Assembly: GCF_000336775.1 (NCBI RefSeq)
Contig: NZ_AOLJ01000028.1
Coordinates: forward strand, 217,184 to 281,183
Length of the DNA stretch: 64,000 nt
Direction: 5' to 3'
Source: Haloferax gibbonsii ATCC 33959
Lineage (GTDB): Archaea; Halobacteriota; Halobacteria; Halobacteriales; Haloferacaceae
Below, in pieces: positions 37,170-45,182 of this stretch (the first letter of the stretch is position 1; every line of letters begins with the position of its first letter). Under the pieces are notes generated by a model. That model saw nothing but the letters and a program-made list of their open reading frames with translations, was not told where the DNA came from and did no database searches. Both the position numbers and the translations under genes were made by a program.

Positions 37170-37937
37170 ATGACAGACGACGAACAGCGCCGACCGGTGA
37201 CGACGGCCGCCACGTCGCTCGGCATCCTCGAACGGCTCAAGTCGGGGGGCCCGATGGGGCCGACGGGACTCGCCTCGGAACTCGGGTTGGCCAAGAGCAC
37301 GGTCCACCGGCACCTGAAGACGCTCGAACGCGAGGGGTTCGTCGTCCCCGACGACGACGGTTATCGGGTCGGGCTTCGGCTCCTCGACTTCGGCATCTAC
37401 GCGCGAGACCAGCACCAGCTCTACGAGGTGGCGAAGCCGAAACTGGACGAACTCGCCGAGCAGACCGGCGAGAAGGTGTGGTGCGTCACGGAAGAGCAGG
37501 GCCGCGGGTTCCACCTCTACGGCGCGGCCGGCGCGCACTCGGTTCGGACGCCGGCCCGAGAGGGGACGCGCTCGTACCTCCACCAACTCGCCGCCGGCAA
37601 GGCCATCCTGTCGGCGTTCCCGGACGAACGCGTCCGCGACATCGTCGACCGACACGGCCTCCCGGCGAAGACGCCACGGACGATAACCGACCCCGACGCG
37701 CTCTTCGAGGAACTGGCGACGATTCGCGAGCGCGGGTTCGCGCTCAATCGCGAGGAAATCGTCCCGAAACTCCACGCCGTCGGCGTCGCCGTCACCGACA
37801 ACGAGGGCCACCCCGTCGGGGCGATAAGCATCTCGGGGCCCTCGAACCGGCTTCGGGGCGACCGACTGACCGGCGACCTCGCCGACCTCCTCCTCGGCGC
37901 GGCCAACGAGGTCGAAATCAACCTCAACTTCTCCTGA
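37170..37937 (+). CDS. IclR-family transcriptional regulator
   Basis: A 255-residue regulator. Winged helix-turn-helix at the N-terminus (about 12-65; LASELGLAKSTVHRHLKTLE) and the effector-binding IclR domain (about 80-255; AAGKAILSAF and LNREEIVPKLHAVGVAV). It is divergent from the EthD/ThDP unit and surrounded by GTTCGAA palindromes. A GTG three bases upstream is also possible; the ATG was preferred. IclR proteins often respond to a pathway intermediate, here unknown. Confidence 0.9.
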   Translation: MTDDEQRRPVTTAATSLGILERLKSGGPMGPTGLASELGLAKSTVHRHLKTLEREGFVVPDDDGYRVGLRLLDFGIYARDQHQLYEVAKPKLDELAEQTGEKVWCVTEEQGRGFHLYGAAGAHSVRTPAREGTRSYLHQLAAGKAILSAFPDERVRDIVDRHGLPAKTPRTITDPDALFEELATIRERGFALNREEIVPKLHAVGVAVTDNEGHPVGAISISGPSNRLRGDRLTGDLADLLLGAANEVEINLNFS

Positions 37938-37981
37938 CCCGGTCGCTCGCCCCGCCGGCGAGCCGAGTATGCGGACCATTC

Positions 37982-37998
37982 GTTCGAATGGTTCGAAC
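37982..37998. promoter_or_regulatory. Putative IclR operator, site 2
   Basis: GTTCGAA-TGG-TTCGAAC, same 7+3+7 palindrome as site 1, 45 bases after the iclR stop. Confidence 0.55.
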
Positions 37999-38082
37999 CC
38001 GTTCAGCGAACGTTCTCCCGCGCGAAGCCCGATAGTTCCGCTTTCGAGGGGTCGAGACGACGACTCGATTTCGACAATTGCT

Positions 38083-38099
38083 GTTCGAACTTCTCGAAC
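38083..38099. promoter_or_regulatory. Putative IclR operator, site 3
   Basis: GTTCGAA-CTT-CTCGAAC, one mismatch from the palindrome; immediately upstream of an AT-rich, promoter-like stretch (about 38107-38125). Confidence 0.5.
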
Positions 38100-38459
38100 A
38101 GATTGTGATTATATATTTATTATACTATCGTAAACTGACGCGGCGGGAACACGAACAATTACAGAATTAAATTTGTCACGGGCTGCGGCGAGCGGACAAA
38201 CCGCTCGTCTGCCGGCTTATGGGCCGGACGCGTCGCCGCTGGGCCTCGTTCGCCCCGAAACCGCCGTATCCCCGTCATTCGAGACTCGGTGTTCGGTTCG
38301 CGCGCGAGACGGTCATCGATAGCGACTGCCGATACGGCGGCGTCGCTCGATTACGGACTCGCGTTCGAAAGGACGGAACGCTCGGTCCTCCACCGGCGCG
38401 CCCCCGATTCGGCCTCGCTCGCGGGCGGGTCGCTCTCGAAGACGTGTTCGCGTCGTGAA

Positions 38460-38547
38460 ACTATAGTAGCGTTTGCAAGTCAATGCACACTCAATCGCAC
38501 GCTGTCGTGCGATTGGATGTGTAACCAGTTGCAAACGCTACTATAGT
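38460..38547. mobile_element. 88-bp palindromic MITE-like element
   Basis: Two 42-base arms around a CTGT loop. The outer 19 bases of each arm (ACTATAGTAGCGTTTGCAA) are a perfect terminal inverted repeat; the arms differ in the middle (38479-38491 against its partner) and match again near the loop (CAATCGCACG). No coding capacity. This structure fits a non-autonomous transposable element (MITE or palindrome-associated element); no obvious target duplication flanks it. The transcript would fold into a long hairpin. Confidence 0.65.
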
Positions 38548-38600
38548 GCTCGCACCTGCGCTGTGAGTTCTCGCCGGGCGGCGACGGCGGTTTCGAAACT

Positions 38601-38617
38601 GTTCGAGCAGTTCGAAC
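38601..38617. promoter_or_regulatory. Putative IclR operator, site 4
   Basis: GTTCGAG-CAG-TTCGAAC, one mismatch from the palindrome; lies just past the 3' end of the enoyl-CoA hydratase gene, so its target is unclear. Confidence 0.4.
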
Positions 38618-38632
38618 GGCGCGAGTGGGGAT

Positions 38633-39559
38633 CTATCGTTCGCGCTCGTGCCACTCGGGATCGCGGTCCTCGAAGAACGCGTCGATACCCTCGTCCTTGT
38701 CGGGCGAGCCGAACAGTTGAGCGAACAGCTCCGCCTCGTACTCGATGCCCTGTTCGAGGTCCGTCCGCGAGGCAGCTTTGACGGCCTTCTTGGCGAACTC
38801 CAAGGCCACGGGGCTCTTCGTCGCCATCATCTCGGCGAGTTCGTACACCCGGTCGTCGAAGGTCTCGTCGCCGTGGACCTCCTCTACGAGGCCGATGTCC
38901 GCGGCCTCCTCGGCGGAGATGAGTTCGCCCGTCAGGATGAGTCGCATGGCGTGGCCCTCGCCGACGAGGCGCGCGAGTCGCTGGGTGCCGCCCCCGCCGG
39001 GCATGATGCCGAGGTTAATTTCGGGTTGCCCGAGCTTCGCCCGCTCGTGGGCGATGCGCACGTCGCAGGCCTGCATTAGTTCACAGCCGCCGCCGAGAGC
39101 GTGGCCGTTGACGCGGGCGATGACCGGCTGTCTGAGGTCGTCGACGCGCTCGTACACCCGCGGTCGTTTGCTCGCCTCGCGCTGTTCGAGCATGTCGCGC
39201 TCGCGGAGCTCCGTCACGTCCGCGCCGGCGACGAACGCCTTCGCCTCGTCGGACCCGGTGAGGACGACGACGCGCGCGCTGCTCTCTTCGATGGCGTCGA
39301 GGACGCGCTTGAGTTCTGCCCGGAGCGTCGCGTTGAGCGCGTTCCGCGCGTCGGGGCGGTTCAGCGTCACGGTGACGACGCCCTCGACGCGGTCGCCGAC
39401 GACGGCGTCGACCGTCTCGCACTCGGCGGCGACGGACTCGACGGCCGACGTTCCGCCGTCGGCTCGGGGACCGCCCGTCTCTCGGTCGTCGGCGCTCGGA
39501 CCGTCGGCGCTCGGACCGTCGGCGCTCGGACCGTCGGCGCTCGGGTCGTCACCGCTCAT
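38633..39559 (-). CDS. Enoyl-CoA hydratase/isomerase with low-complexity N-terminus
   Basis: A 308-residue crotonase-fold enzyme. Residues 1-50 are a low-complexity Gly/Pro/Ser/Ala/Asp region with near-perfect GPSAD repeats, probably disordered. The crotonase domain follows with both catalytic glutamates present (GGGCEL and GQPEINLG, 20 residues apart) and the oxyanion-hole region around FVAGADV. It should hydrate 2-enoyl-CoA intermediates in phenylacetate or fatty acid breakdown. Its start overlaps the stop of the dehydrogenase gene by 4 bases, and the pair covers two successive steps. Confidence 0.9.
   Translation of the reverse strand: MSGDDPSADGPSADGPSADGPSADDRETGGPRADGGTSAVESVAAECETVDAVVGDRVEGVVTVTLNRPDARNALNATLRAELKRVLDAIEESSARVVVLTGSDEAKAFVAGADVTELRERDMLEQREASKRPRVYERVDDLRQPVIARVNGHALGGGCELMQACDVRIAHERAKLGQPEINLGIMPGGGGTQRLARLVGEGHAMRLILTGELISAEEAADIGLVEEVHGDETFDDRVYELAEMMATKSPVALEFAKKAVKAASRTDLEQGIEYEAELFAQLFGSPDKDEGIDAFFEDRDPEWHERER
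39488..39547. repeat. 15-bp tandem repeat encoding GPSAD units
   Basis: Four tandem copies of GTCGGCGCTCGGACC (three exact, the last diverged) inside the 5' end of the enoyl-CoA hydratase gene. They encode repeated Gly-Pro-Ser-Ala-Asp on the minus strand. Unit length is a multiple of three, so copy number can change without a frameshift. Confidence 0.85.
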
Positions 39560-40440
39560 CGGTCCATCACGTCCTCGCTCGCGCCGACGATTTCGCCGTC
39601 TTCCCAGACGTAGAACCCCTCGCCGGTCTTCTTGCCGAGCTTGCCGGCGCGGACCTTTCGCTTGAGAATCTGCGGCGGGCGGAAGCGCTCGCCGAGTTCC
39701 TCGCGCAGGTACTCGAGAATATCGAGTCGAACGTCGAGGCCGACCACGTCGCCGAGTTCGAGCGGGCCCATCGGGTGGTTGTAGCCGAGTTCCATCGCGG
39801 TGTCGATGTCCGCGGGCGAGGCGACGCCCTCCTGCACCATGCGCATGGCCTCGACGCCGAGGGCGACGCCGAGCCGCGAGGAGGCGAAGCCGGGCGAATC
39901 ACCGACCTCGACGGCCGTCTTGTCGATGCCCTCGACGAACTCGGTGGCGAACGCCAGCGTCGACTCGCTGGTCTGTTCCGCGACGACGACCTCCACGAGC
40001 CCCATGATGTGGACCGGGTTGAAGAAGTGGAGCCCGAGGCCGCGCTCGGGGCGTTCGAGGGCGCTCAGTATCTCGGTCACGGAGAGCGACGACGTGTTCG
40101 ACGCGATGACGGCGTCGTCGTCGACGAGGGATTCGACCTCCGCGACCGTCTCGCGCTTGAGCCCCATGTCCTCGGGAACCGCCTCGACGACGAGGTCGGC
40201 GTCGGCGACCGCCGCCTCCAGCGAGGTCGTCCCCGAGAGCCGGTCGAGCGTCGCCGCCATCTCGTCGGGCGTCACCTTGTCGCGGTCGACGCCGCCCCGG
40301 AGGTTTGACTCGATGGCGTCAAGCCCGTCTTCGACGTACGCCGCTTCGATGTCGCGCATCGTCACCTCGTGACCGGCCATCGCGGCCACCTGCGCGATGC
40401 CGTGGCCCATGGTTCCCGCGCCGAGTACACTCACTTGCAT
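39556..40440 (-). CDS. 3-hydroxyacyl-CoA dehydrogenase
   Basis: A 294-residue NAD-dependent dehydrogenase: Rossmann motif VLGAGTMGHGIAQ (5-17), the catalytic segment SNTSSLSVTEI and GLHFFNPVHIM with the active-site His, and a C-terminal dimer domain (GYNHPMGPLELGD). It oxidises 3-hydroxyacyl-CoA to 3-ketoacyl-CoA, equivalent to PaaH in phenylacetate catabolism. It directly precedes the enoyl-CoA hydratase in an operon (4-base overlap). The ATG giving MQVSVLGAG is the natural start. Confidence 0.92.
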   Translation of the reverse strand: MQVSVLGAGTMGHGIAQVAAMAGHEVTMRDIEAAYVEDGLDAIESNLRGGVDRDKVTPDEMAATLDRLSGTTSLEAAVADADLVVEAVPEDMGLKRETVAEVESLVDDDAVIASNTSSLSVTEILSALERPERGLGLHFFNPVHIMGLVEVVVAEQTSESTLAFATEFVEGIDKTAVEVGDSPGFASSRLGVALGVEAMRMVQEGVASPADIDTAMELGYNHPMGPLELGDVVGLDVRLDILEYLREELGERFRPPQILKRKVRAGKLGKKTGEGFYVWEDGEIVGASEDVMDR

Positions 40441-40526
40441 CACCGGAAGGGGTTCGGGAACCATCATAATCGTTTGCCCTCGTTTCGGCATCGGTGACCC
40501 CGTCCTGCTCCCGCGCCCCCGGACGG

Positions 40527-42116
40527 TTACTCCCGCCGCGCCTCGGTCGGGACGACCTTGAAGCCGTATCTCACGACGCCCTCCTGCTCGTAGATGCGGC
40601 GCGGGACGGCCTCGACGCGGTCGCCGATTGCGGGCGTTCCGGCGGGCGAGTGGACGACCTGCGCGGGCGCGCTCACGGCTCGGTCGTCGGCCTCGCCGTC
40701 CGGGCCGTCGAAGGCGACGACGGCGACCGGGAACGACCCGGCGCGCTGCTGCTGCTCGACGAACTCCGGCGGCGCGCCCCCTTGTCCGATGGCGGTCGCG
40801 GCCTCGACGGTCCCCGTCCCGGGGAGCGTCGCGTCGTCGTAGCCCGCGAGCGACCCGCAGTCGGGACACGCGCCCTCCGGCGGGAACGAGAGCGCACCGC
40901 ACTCGGTACACTCGCCGGCGACGAGGCGGTGGCGCTGCGGAATCGTCCGCTTCCACGTCGGCACGCTGACGTACGCACCCCCGCCGGCCGGCTCCCCGCC
41001 GGTGATGGTCCCGCGCCGCCGGAGCGCCTCCGCGTAGGTGAGTTCCACGTCGCCGTCGAGGTCGGCCTCGACCGGGACGGCAGAGGTGGCGGAGGTGGCG
41101 GAGGCGTCGGAGGCGGCATCTGACGCCCTCGTACTGAGCGCGAGCGCGGTCGCCCCCGCGCCGCCGCCGTAGCCGACGAGGAGCACCGAGGTCGCGGGGG
41201 ACCGGCCGTTCGACTCGTCGCCTGCCGCGTCGTCCTCCGAGTCGGCGAGCGCCGACGCGAGTCCGAGAAACGGCCCGGCGGCCCCGGTGTCGCCGGTTCG
41301 CGAGACGACGGTCCCGGCCGCGATTCGCGCCGGTTCGACGCCGAGCGCGGCGGCCGCGCGGTACGGGAGTTTCCCGTCCGGCGCGGTGAGCGCCACGGCG
41401 TCGGGGTCCAGTTCGGCGACGTCGATACCGAGGGCCTCGACCGCCCCGCCGACCGCCCGCGTGTAGGCGTCGCGCTCGTACTGCGTGACGCCGATGGACT
41501 CCGTCTCGGCGCTCCCGAACCCACGGAACCGCGTGCCGGGCGCGGGGTCGCCGAACTCGCCCACGGCGTCGACGGCGAGCGGAGCGTCGTCGGTGAGGAC
41601 GAGCGCGGCCGCCCCTGCCCCGGCACCGGCCGCCTCGTCGCTTTCGGGCGCTCCGCGCGGGCTGTCGGCGACGACGACGAGCGCCGGACCGCCGCTCCCC
41701 GTCCCCGCACCTGCGTCCGAGTCTCGGGTCGCCTCGACCGTCGCCGCCAGCGCCACCGCGCCGGCGCGGGTGCTTCCGCCGAACTGCCGGGTCGGAACCG
41801 ACGGGGCGACGCCGAGGAGCGAGACCAGTCGGACCGCGCTTTCCTCCTCGTCGTTCGGCGGCGTCGTGGTGGCGAACGCGAGGTGTCCGATATCGCTCGC
41901 GTCCACGCCGGCCGCGTCGAGCGCGCGCCGGCCCGCTTCGGTCGCCATCGTCAGCGTGTCTTCGTCCGCGTCGGCGACGGCGACCCGCTCGACGCCCGGC
42001 GCGCCGCCTTTGCCCCACGCCTCGCGGTAGGCCGACGCGGGGAGGGAGAGTCTGGGGACGTACGCGCCGACGCCGGCGATTCCGGGGGTCGCTCGCGCCG
42101 AGTCGTCGGCGCTCAT
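40527..42116 (-). CDS. HMG-CoA synthase-like/DUF35 fusion partner of thiolase
   Basis: A 529-residue two-part protein. The N-terminal ~370 residues resemble HMG-CoA synthase/ketoacyl synthase-like folds (GIAGVGAYVPRLSLP at the start, TTTPPNDEEES, and a weak active-site region). The C-terminal ~130 residues are a DUF35 zinc-ribbon plus OB-fold domain with CTECGALSFPPEGACPDCG. Such proteins accompany SCP2-type thiolases and help channel acyl-CoA. The next gene is that thiolase; the two overlap by 4 bases. I start at MSADDSARATPG; the open frame continues far upstream only because it runs antisense to paaK. Confidence 0.83.
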   Translation of the reverse strand: MSADDSARATPGIAGVGAYVPRLSLPASAYREAWGKGGAPGVERVAVADADEDTLTMATEAGRRALDAAGVDASDIGHLAFATTTPPNDEEESAVRLVSLLGVAPSVPTRQFGGSTRAGAVALAATVEATRDSDAGAGTGSGGPALVVVADSPRGAPESDEAAGAGAGAAALVLTDDAPLAVDAVGEFGDPAPGTRFRGFGSAETESIGVTQYERDAYTRAVGGAVEALGIDVAELDPDAVALTAPDGKLPYRAAAALGVEPARIAAGTVVSRTGDTGAAGPFLGLASALADSEDDAAGDESNGRSPATSVLLVGYGGGAGATALALSTRASDAASDASATSATSAVPVEADLDGDVELTYAEALRRRGTITGGEPAGGGAYVSVPTWKRTIPQRHRLVAGECTECGALSFPPEGACPDCGSLAGYDDATLPGTGTVEAATAIGQGGAPPEFVEQQQRAGSFPVAVVAFDGPDGEADDRAVSAPAQVVHSPAGTPAIGDRVEAVPRRIYEQEGVVRYGFKVVPTEARRE

Positions 42117-43276
42117 AGCGCCCCCCCTTCGAGGACGTGGACGACGGCGGCACCGCCCGACCCGCCGACGTTGTGGGTGAGGCCGACGTTCGCGCCGGAG
42201 ACCTGTCGGTCCCCCGCCCGGCCGCCGAGCTGTTTGAACGCTTCGACGACCTGTCCGGCGCCCGTCGCGCCGATGGGATGGCCCTTCGATTTCAGGCCGC
42301 CGGAGGGGTTGACGGGCAGGTCGCCGCCGAGTTCGGTCGCGCCCGAATCGACCAGTTCGGGCGCGTGTCCGCGCTCGCAGAAGCCGAGGTCCTCGTACGC
42401 CAGCAGTTCGGCGATGGCGAAGCAGTCGTGGACCTCCGCGAAGTCCACGTCGTCGGGGCCGAGACCGGCCATCTCGTAGGCGGCCGCGGCGGCCCGCTCG
42501 GACGATTCGACGGCGGTGTAGCTGTCGCGCTGGAAGAGGCCGACGCGCTCGGAGGCGGCACCCACGCCCGCGACGCGGACGGCGTCGTCGCACGCGCTGG
42601 CGACGTCCTCGCTGGCGACGAGGACCGCGGCCGCGCCGTCGGAGGTCGGACAGCAGTGATAGAGGTTCAGCGGGTCGGCCACGACGGGCGCGCTCCGGGC
42701 GTCGTCGAGCGAGCACTCGAAGCCGAGGTGCGCCTTCGGGTTCTTCGCGCCGTTCGCGTGGTTCTTGACGGCGACCTTCGAGAAGTGGTCCGGCGAGGCG
42801 TCGTAGGCGTCGAGGTACGCCGAGGCCATCTGGGCGTAGACGCCCGCGAACGTCGTCCCGGTGAGCCGCTCCCACTCCGTCTCGCCGCTGACGCCGAGCC
42901 AGTACTTCGCCACGTCGCCGCTCATGTCGGTCATGACCTCGTAGCCGCCCGCGAGGGCCACGTCCGCCATCCCGCTTTTGACCGCCTGCACCGCCTGTCT
43001 GACCGCGTATCCGCTCGCTGCGCAGGCGTTTTCGATTCGGGAACAGGGGACGCCGTGGAGGCCGACGTGCTCCGTCACGGCCGGCCCCGATAAGCCGAGT
43101 TGCCGCCCGCCGACGCCGAGCGACCCGACGACGGCCTCGTCGATATCGGCCGCCTCGACGCCGCCGGCGCTCCCCAGCGCCTCCTCGAACGCGGTCGCGA
43201 ACAGCGACCGATAGCTCTCGTCCGGAAACGCGCCGTACTTCGATTGGCCCGCTCCGACGATGTATGCGTCTCGCAT
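42113..43276 (-). CDS. SCP2-type thiolase
   Basis: A 387-residue thiolase. The nucleophilic Cys85 (ENACAASGYAV) and the C-terminal GHPIGATGAGQ motif are present, with YHCCPTSDGAAAVL typical of archaeal SCP2 thiolases. It would cleave 3-oxoacyl-CoA (or condense acetyl-CoA) with the DUF35 partner. In the island it is a candidate for the PaaJ step, release of acetyl-CoA and succinyl-CoA. Divergent from paaK. The start giving MRDAYIVGAGQ is the family N-terminus. Confidence 0.9.
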   Translation of the reverse strand: MRDAYIVGAGQSKYGAFPDESYRSLFATAFEEALGSAGGVEAADIDEAVVGSLGVGGRQLGLSGPAVTEHVGLHGVPCSRIENACAASGYAVRQAVQAVKSGMADVALAGGYEVMTDMSGDVAKYWLGVSGETEWERLTGTTFAGVYAQMASAYLDAYDASPDHFSKVAVKNHANGAKNPKAHLGFECSLDDARSAPVVADPLNLYHCCPTSDGAAAVLVASEDVASACDDAVRVAGVGAASERVGLFQRDSYTAVESSERAAAAAYEMAGLGPDDVDFAEVHDCFAIAELLAYEDLGFCERGHAPELVDSGATELGGDLPVNPSGGLKSKGHPIGATGAGQVVEAFKQLGGRAGDRQVSGANVGLTHNVGGSGGAAVVHVLEGGAL

Positions 43277-43343
43277 GGTAGTCGATTGCGTATCCCCCGC
43301 GAAATAGGTTCGCCCCGCGGCGCGGTCGTCCGACCGCATCATT

Positions 43344-43362
43344 TTTATCATATTCTATCATC
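43344..43362. promoter_or_regulatory. Candidate phenylacetate-regulon operator, paaK
   Basis: TTTATCATATTCTATCATC, 15-33 bases before the paaK ATG and overlapping its TATA-like stretch. The paaA promoter has the same pattern, TCTATCA-N4-CTATCATC, at 56698-56716 in the same base orientation. The overlap with the core promoter suggests a repressor, or an activator acting very close to TBP. Confidence 0.6.
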
Positions 43363-43376
43363 GACTTCAAACGTAC

Positions 43377-44666
43377 ATGGTATTCGATAGCACGGAGACC
43401 GCCTCGCGGGAGGAACTCCGCGAGGTCCAGGACGGTCGCCTGCGGGAGACGGTTCGGAACGCGTACGAGAACGTCGAGTTCTACCGCGAGACGTTCGACG
43501 AGGCCGGACTCTCGCCCGCGGACATCGAGAGCGTCGAAGACCTGTCGAAACTGCCGTTCACGACGAAAGAGGACTTCCGCGACCACTACCCCACGGGGAT
43601 GTTCGCGGTCGACATGGACGACGTGATTCGCGTCCACGCGTCGTCGGGCACGACCGGCAAGCCCAAAATCGTCGGCTACACCCGCGAGGACCTCGACGTG
43701 TGGAGCAAGGCCGTCGCGCGGTGTCTCGTGGCGGCCGGCGTCGGTCCCGACGACGTGGTTCAGAACGCCTACGGCTACGGCCTGTTCACCGGCGGTCTCG
43801 GCCTCCACCAGGGCGTCGAGGAGCTCGGCGCGACGGTCATCCCCATCGGCGGCGGCAACACCCAGCGACAGGTGGAACTGCTCTCCGACCTCGGAAGCGA
43901 CGTCATCGCGTGCACCCCGTCGTACGCGCTCTATCTCGCCGAGGTCGCAGACGACATGGGAATCGACATCCGCGACCTGCCGCTTCGGACGGTCATCTTC
44001 GGCGCGGAGCCCTGCACCGAGCCGATGCGGAACGAAATCGAAGCGCGACTCGGCGTGACCGGCATCGACATCTACGGCCTCTCGGAAATCGTCGGCCCCG
44101 GCGTCTCCGTCGAGTGCGAGGCGCAGGACGGCCTCCACGTCTGGGAGGATTACTTCTACCCCGAGGTGGTCGACCCGAACACCGGCGACCCCGTCGAGGA
44201 GGGCGAGGAGGGCGAACTCGTGTTGACGACCCTCGCGAAGGACGCGCTGCCGGTCCTCCGGTATCGGACGGGCGACCTGACCACGCTGGACTACGGCACC
44301 TGCGAGTGCGGCCGAACCTGCGTCCGCATGGACAACATCACGGGCCGGTCGGACGACCTGATAATCGTCCGCGGCGTGAACTTCTACCCGAGCGAGGTCG
44401 AGTCGGTCGTTCTCGAGTTCGACCAAATCGCGCCGCACTACCGCATCGACCTCCGCCGCGAGGGGAACCTCGACCGGGTGGAAATCACGGTCGAACTGGT
44501 CGAGGAGTTCGGCGGGTCGCTGTCGGACCTCGAAGGTCGGATTCAAAAGCGGCTCTCGAACGTGCTCTCGTTCACGCCCGACGAACTGAACCTCGTCGAG
44601 TACGGCGACATCGCGCGCACCGAGGTCGGAAAGGTCCAGCGCGTCTACGACCACCGCGGCCAGTAA
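43377..44666 (+). CDS. paaK: Phenylacetate-CoA ligase
   Basis: A 429-residue AMP-forming ligase that activates phenylacetate to phenylacetyl-CoA, the entry step of the pathway. Motifs: SSGTTGKPKIVGYT (ATP/AMP binding, about 89-102), IDIYGLSEIVGPGVS (about 222-236), YRTGDLT, and the C-terminal GRSDDLIIVRGVNFYPSEVE typical of PaaK. Length is normal for the family. The promoter carries the motif shared with paaA. A relative acting on another arylacetate is the main alternative, but the island context favours phenylacetate. Confidence 0.93.
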   Translation: MVFDSTETASREELREVQDGRLRETVRNAYENVEFYRETFDEAGLSPADIESVEDLSKLPFTTKEDFRDHYPTGMFAVDMDDVIRVHASSGTTGKPKIVGYTREDLDVWSKAVARCLVAAGVGPDDVVQNAYGYGLFTGGLGLHQGVEELGATVIPIGGGNTQRQVELLSDLGSDVIACTPSYALYLAEVADDMGIDIRDLPLRTVIFGAEPCTEPMRNEIEARLGVTGIDIYGLSEIVGPGVSVECEAQDGLHVWEDYFYPEVVDPNTGDPVEEGEEGELVLTTLAKDALPVLRYRTGDLTTLDYGTCECGRTCVRMDNITGRSDDLIIVRGVNFYPSEVESVVLEFDQIAPHYRIDLRREGNLDRVEITVELVEEFGGSLSDLEGRIQKRLSNVLSFTPDELNLVEYGDIARTEVGKVQRVYDHRGQ

Positions 44667-44675
44667 CGCGCGCCG

Positions 44676-45086
44676 TCAGCGACCGCCGGGTTTGTAGACG
44701 CGGCCTCGAAACGTCGCGATTCGCTCGCCGTCCCCGTCGGAGACGACGACCTCGTACTCAGCGGTTCGCCCCCCGAGATGCGTCTCCTCGGCGACCGCGC
44801 GGAGCGTCTCGCCCACCTCGGCGGCCGCGAGGTACGAGATGTTCGTCTCCAGCGCGAACGCGGCGTCGCCGTGGCTGTTCGAGGCGGCCGCGAAGGCCGC
44901 GTCGGCGAGGCTGTACACCGCGCCCCCGTGGGGCGTCCCGTGGAAGTTCAGGTGGTCTTCGGCCACGGTCAGCGTCGTCTCCGCGTACCCGTCGCCGACC
45001 TCGGCGAGGTCGATACCGACGCGCCCGCAGTAGGGGTCGTTCGAGGCGCGCTCCCGTATCTCCGCGTAGTCGTCTTGCTCCGACAT
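44676..45086 (-). CDS. paaI: PaaI-type hotdog thioesterase
   Basis: A 136-residue hotdog-fold thioesterase. The HGGAVYSLADAAFAAASN segment matches the PaaI motif, with the catalytic Asp in LAD. PaaI proteins hydrolyse ring-hydroxylated phenylacetyl-CoA thioesters, rescuing CoA when the pathway stalls. It is convergent with paaK (10-base gap) and divergent from the MaoC gene. The ATG giving MSEQDDYAEIRE is preferred over an open frame reaching 45368. Confidence 0.88.
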   Translation of the reverse strand: MSEQDDYAEIRERASNDPYCGRVGIDLAEVGDGYAETTLTVAEDHLNFHGTPHGGAVYSLADAAFAAASNSHGDAAFALETNISYLAAAEVGETLRAVAEETHLGGRTAEYEVVVSDGDGERIATFRGRVYKPGGR

Positions 45087-45182
45087 GCGACCACACGTCG
45101 TCCTGCGCTCCCCAAGTAGGCATCGACTGTCAGGAAAGATAGGTATGTAAACTACTTTATCTGATGACGGTGACGGTGAGAT

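Larger units (their letters stand above)
38000..38632. other. Gene-poor region between iclR and the enoyl-CoA hydratase
   Basis: About 630 bases without a convincing gene. It contains palindrome sites 3 and 4, an AT-rich promoter-like stretch (38107-38125), a hairpin CGAGCGG-ACAAA-CCGCTCG (38189-38207), and the 88-bp palindromic element at 38460. Open frames here are basic and Arg/Pro-rich, unlike haloarchaeal proteins, so I do not call them. A non-coding RNA or a decayed gene is possible. Confidence 0.5.

Noticed and set aside
38219..38458. Open frames in the gap after iclR
   Set aside because: Basic, Arg/Pro-rich translations without motifs or promoters; treated as non-coding.
40527..44654. 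A very long minus-strand open frame spanning the DUF35-thiolase partner and the antisense of paaK
   Set aside because: Only 40527-42116 shows the protein family; the rest is the mirror of paaK and the thiolase in GC-rich DNA, with Arg/Gly-rich composition.
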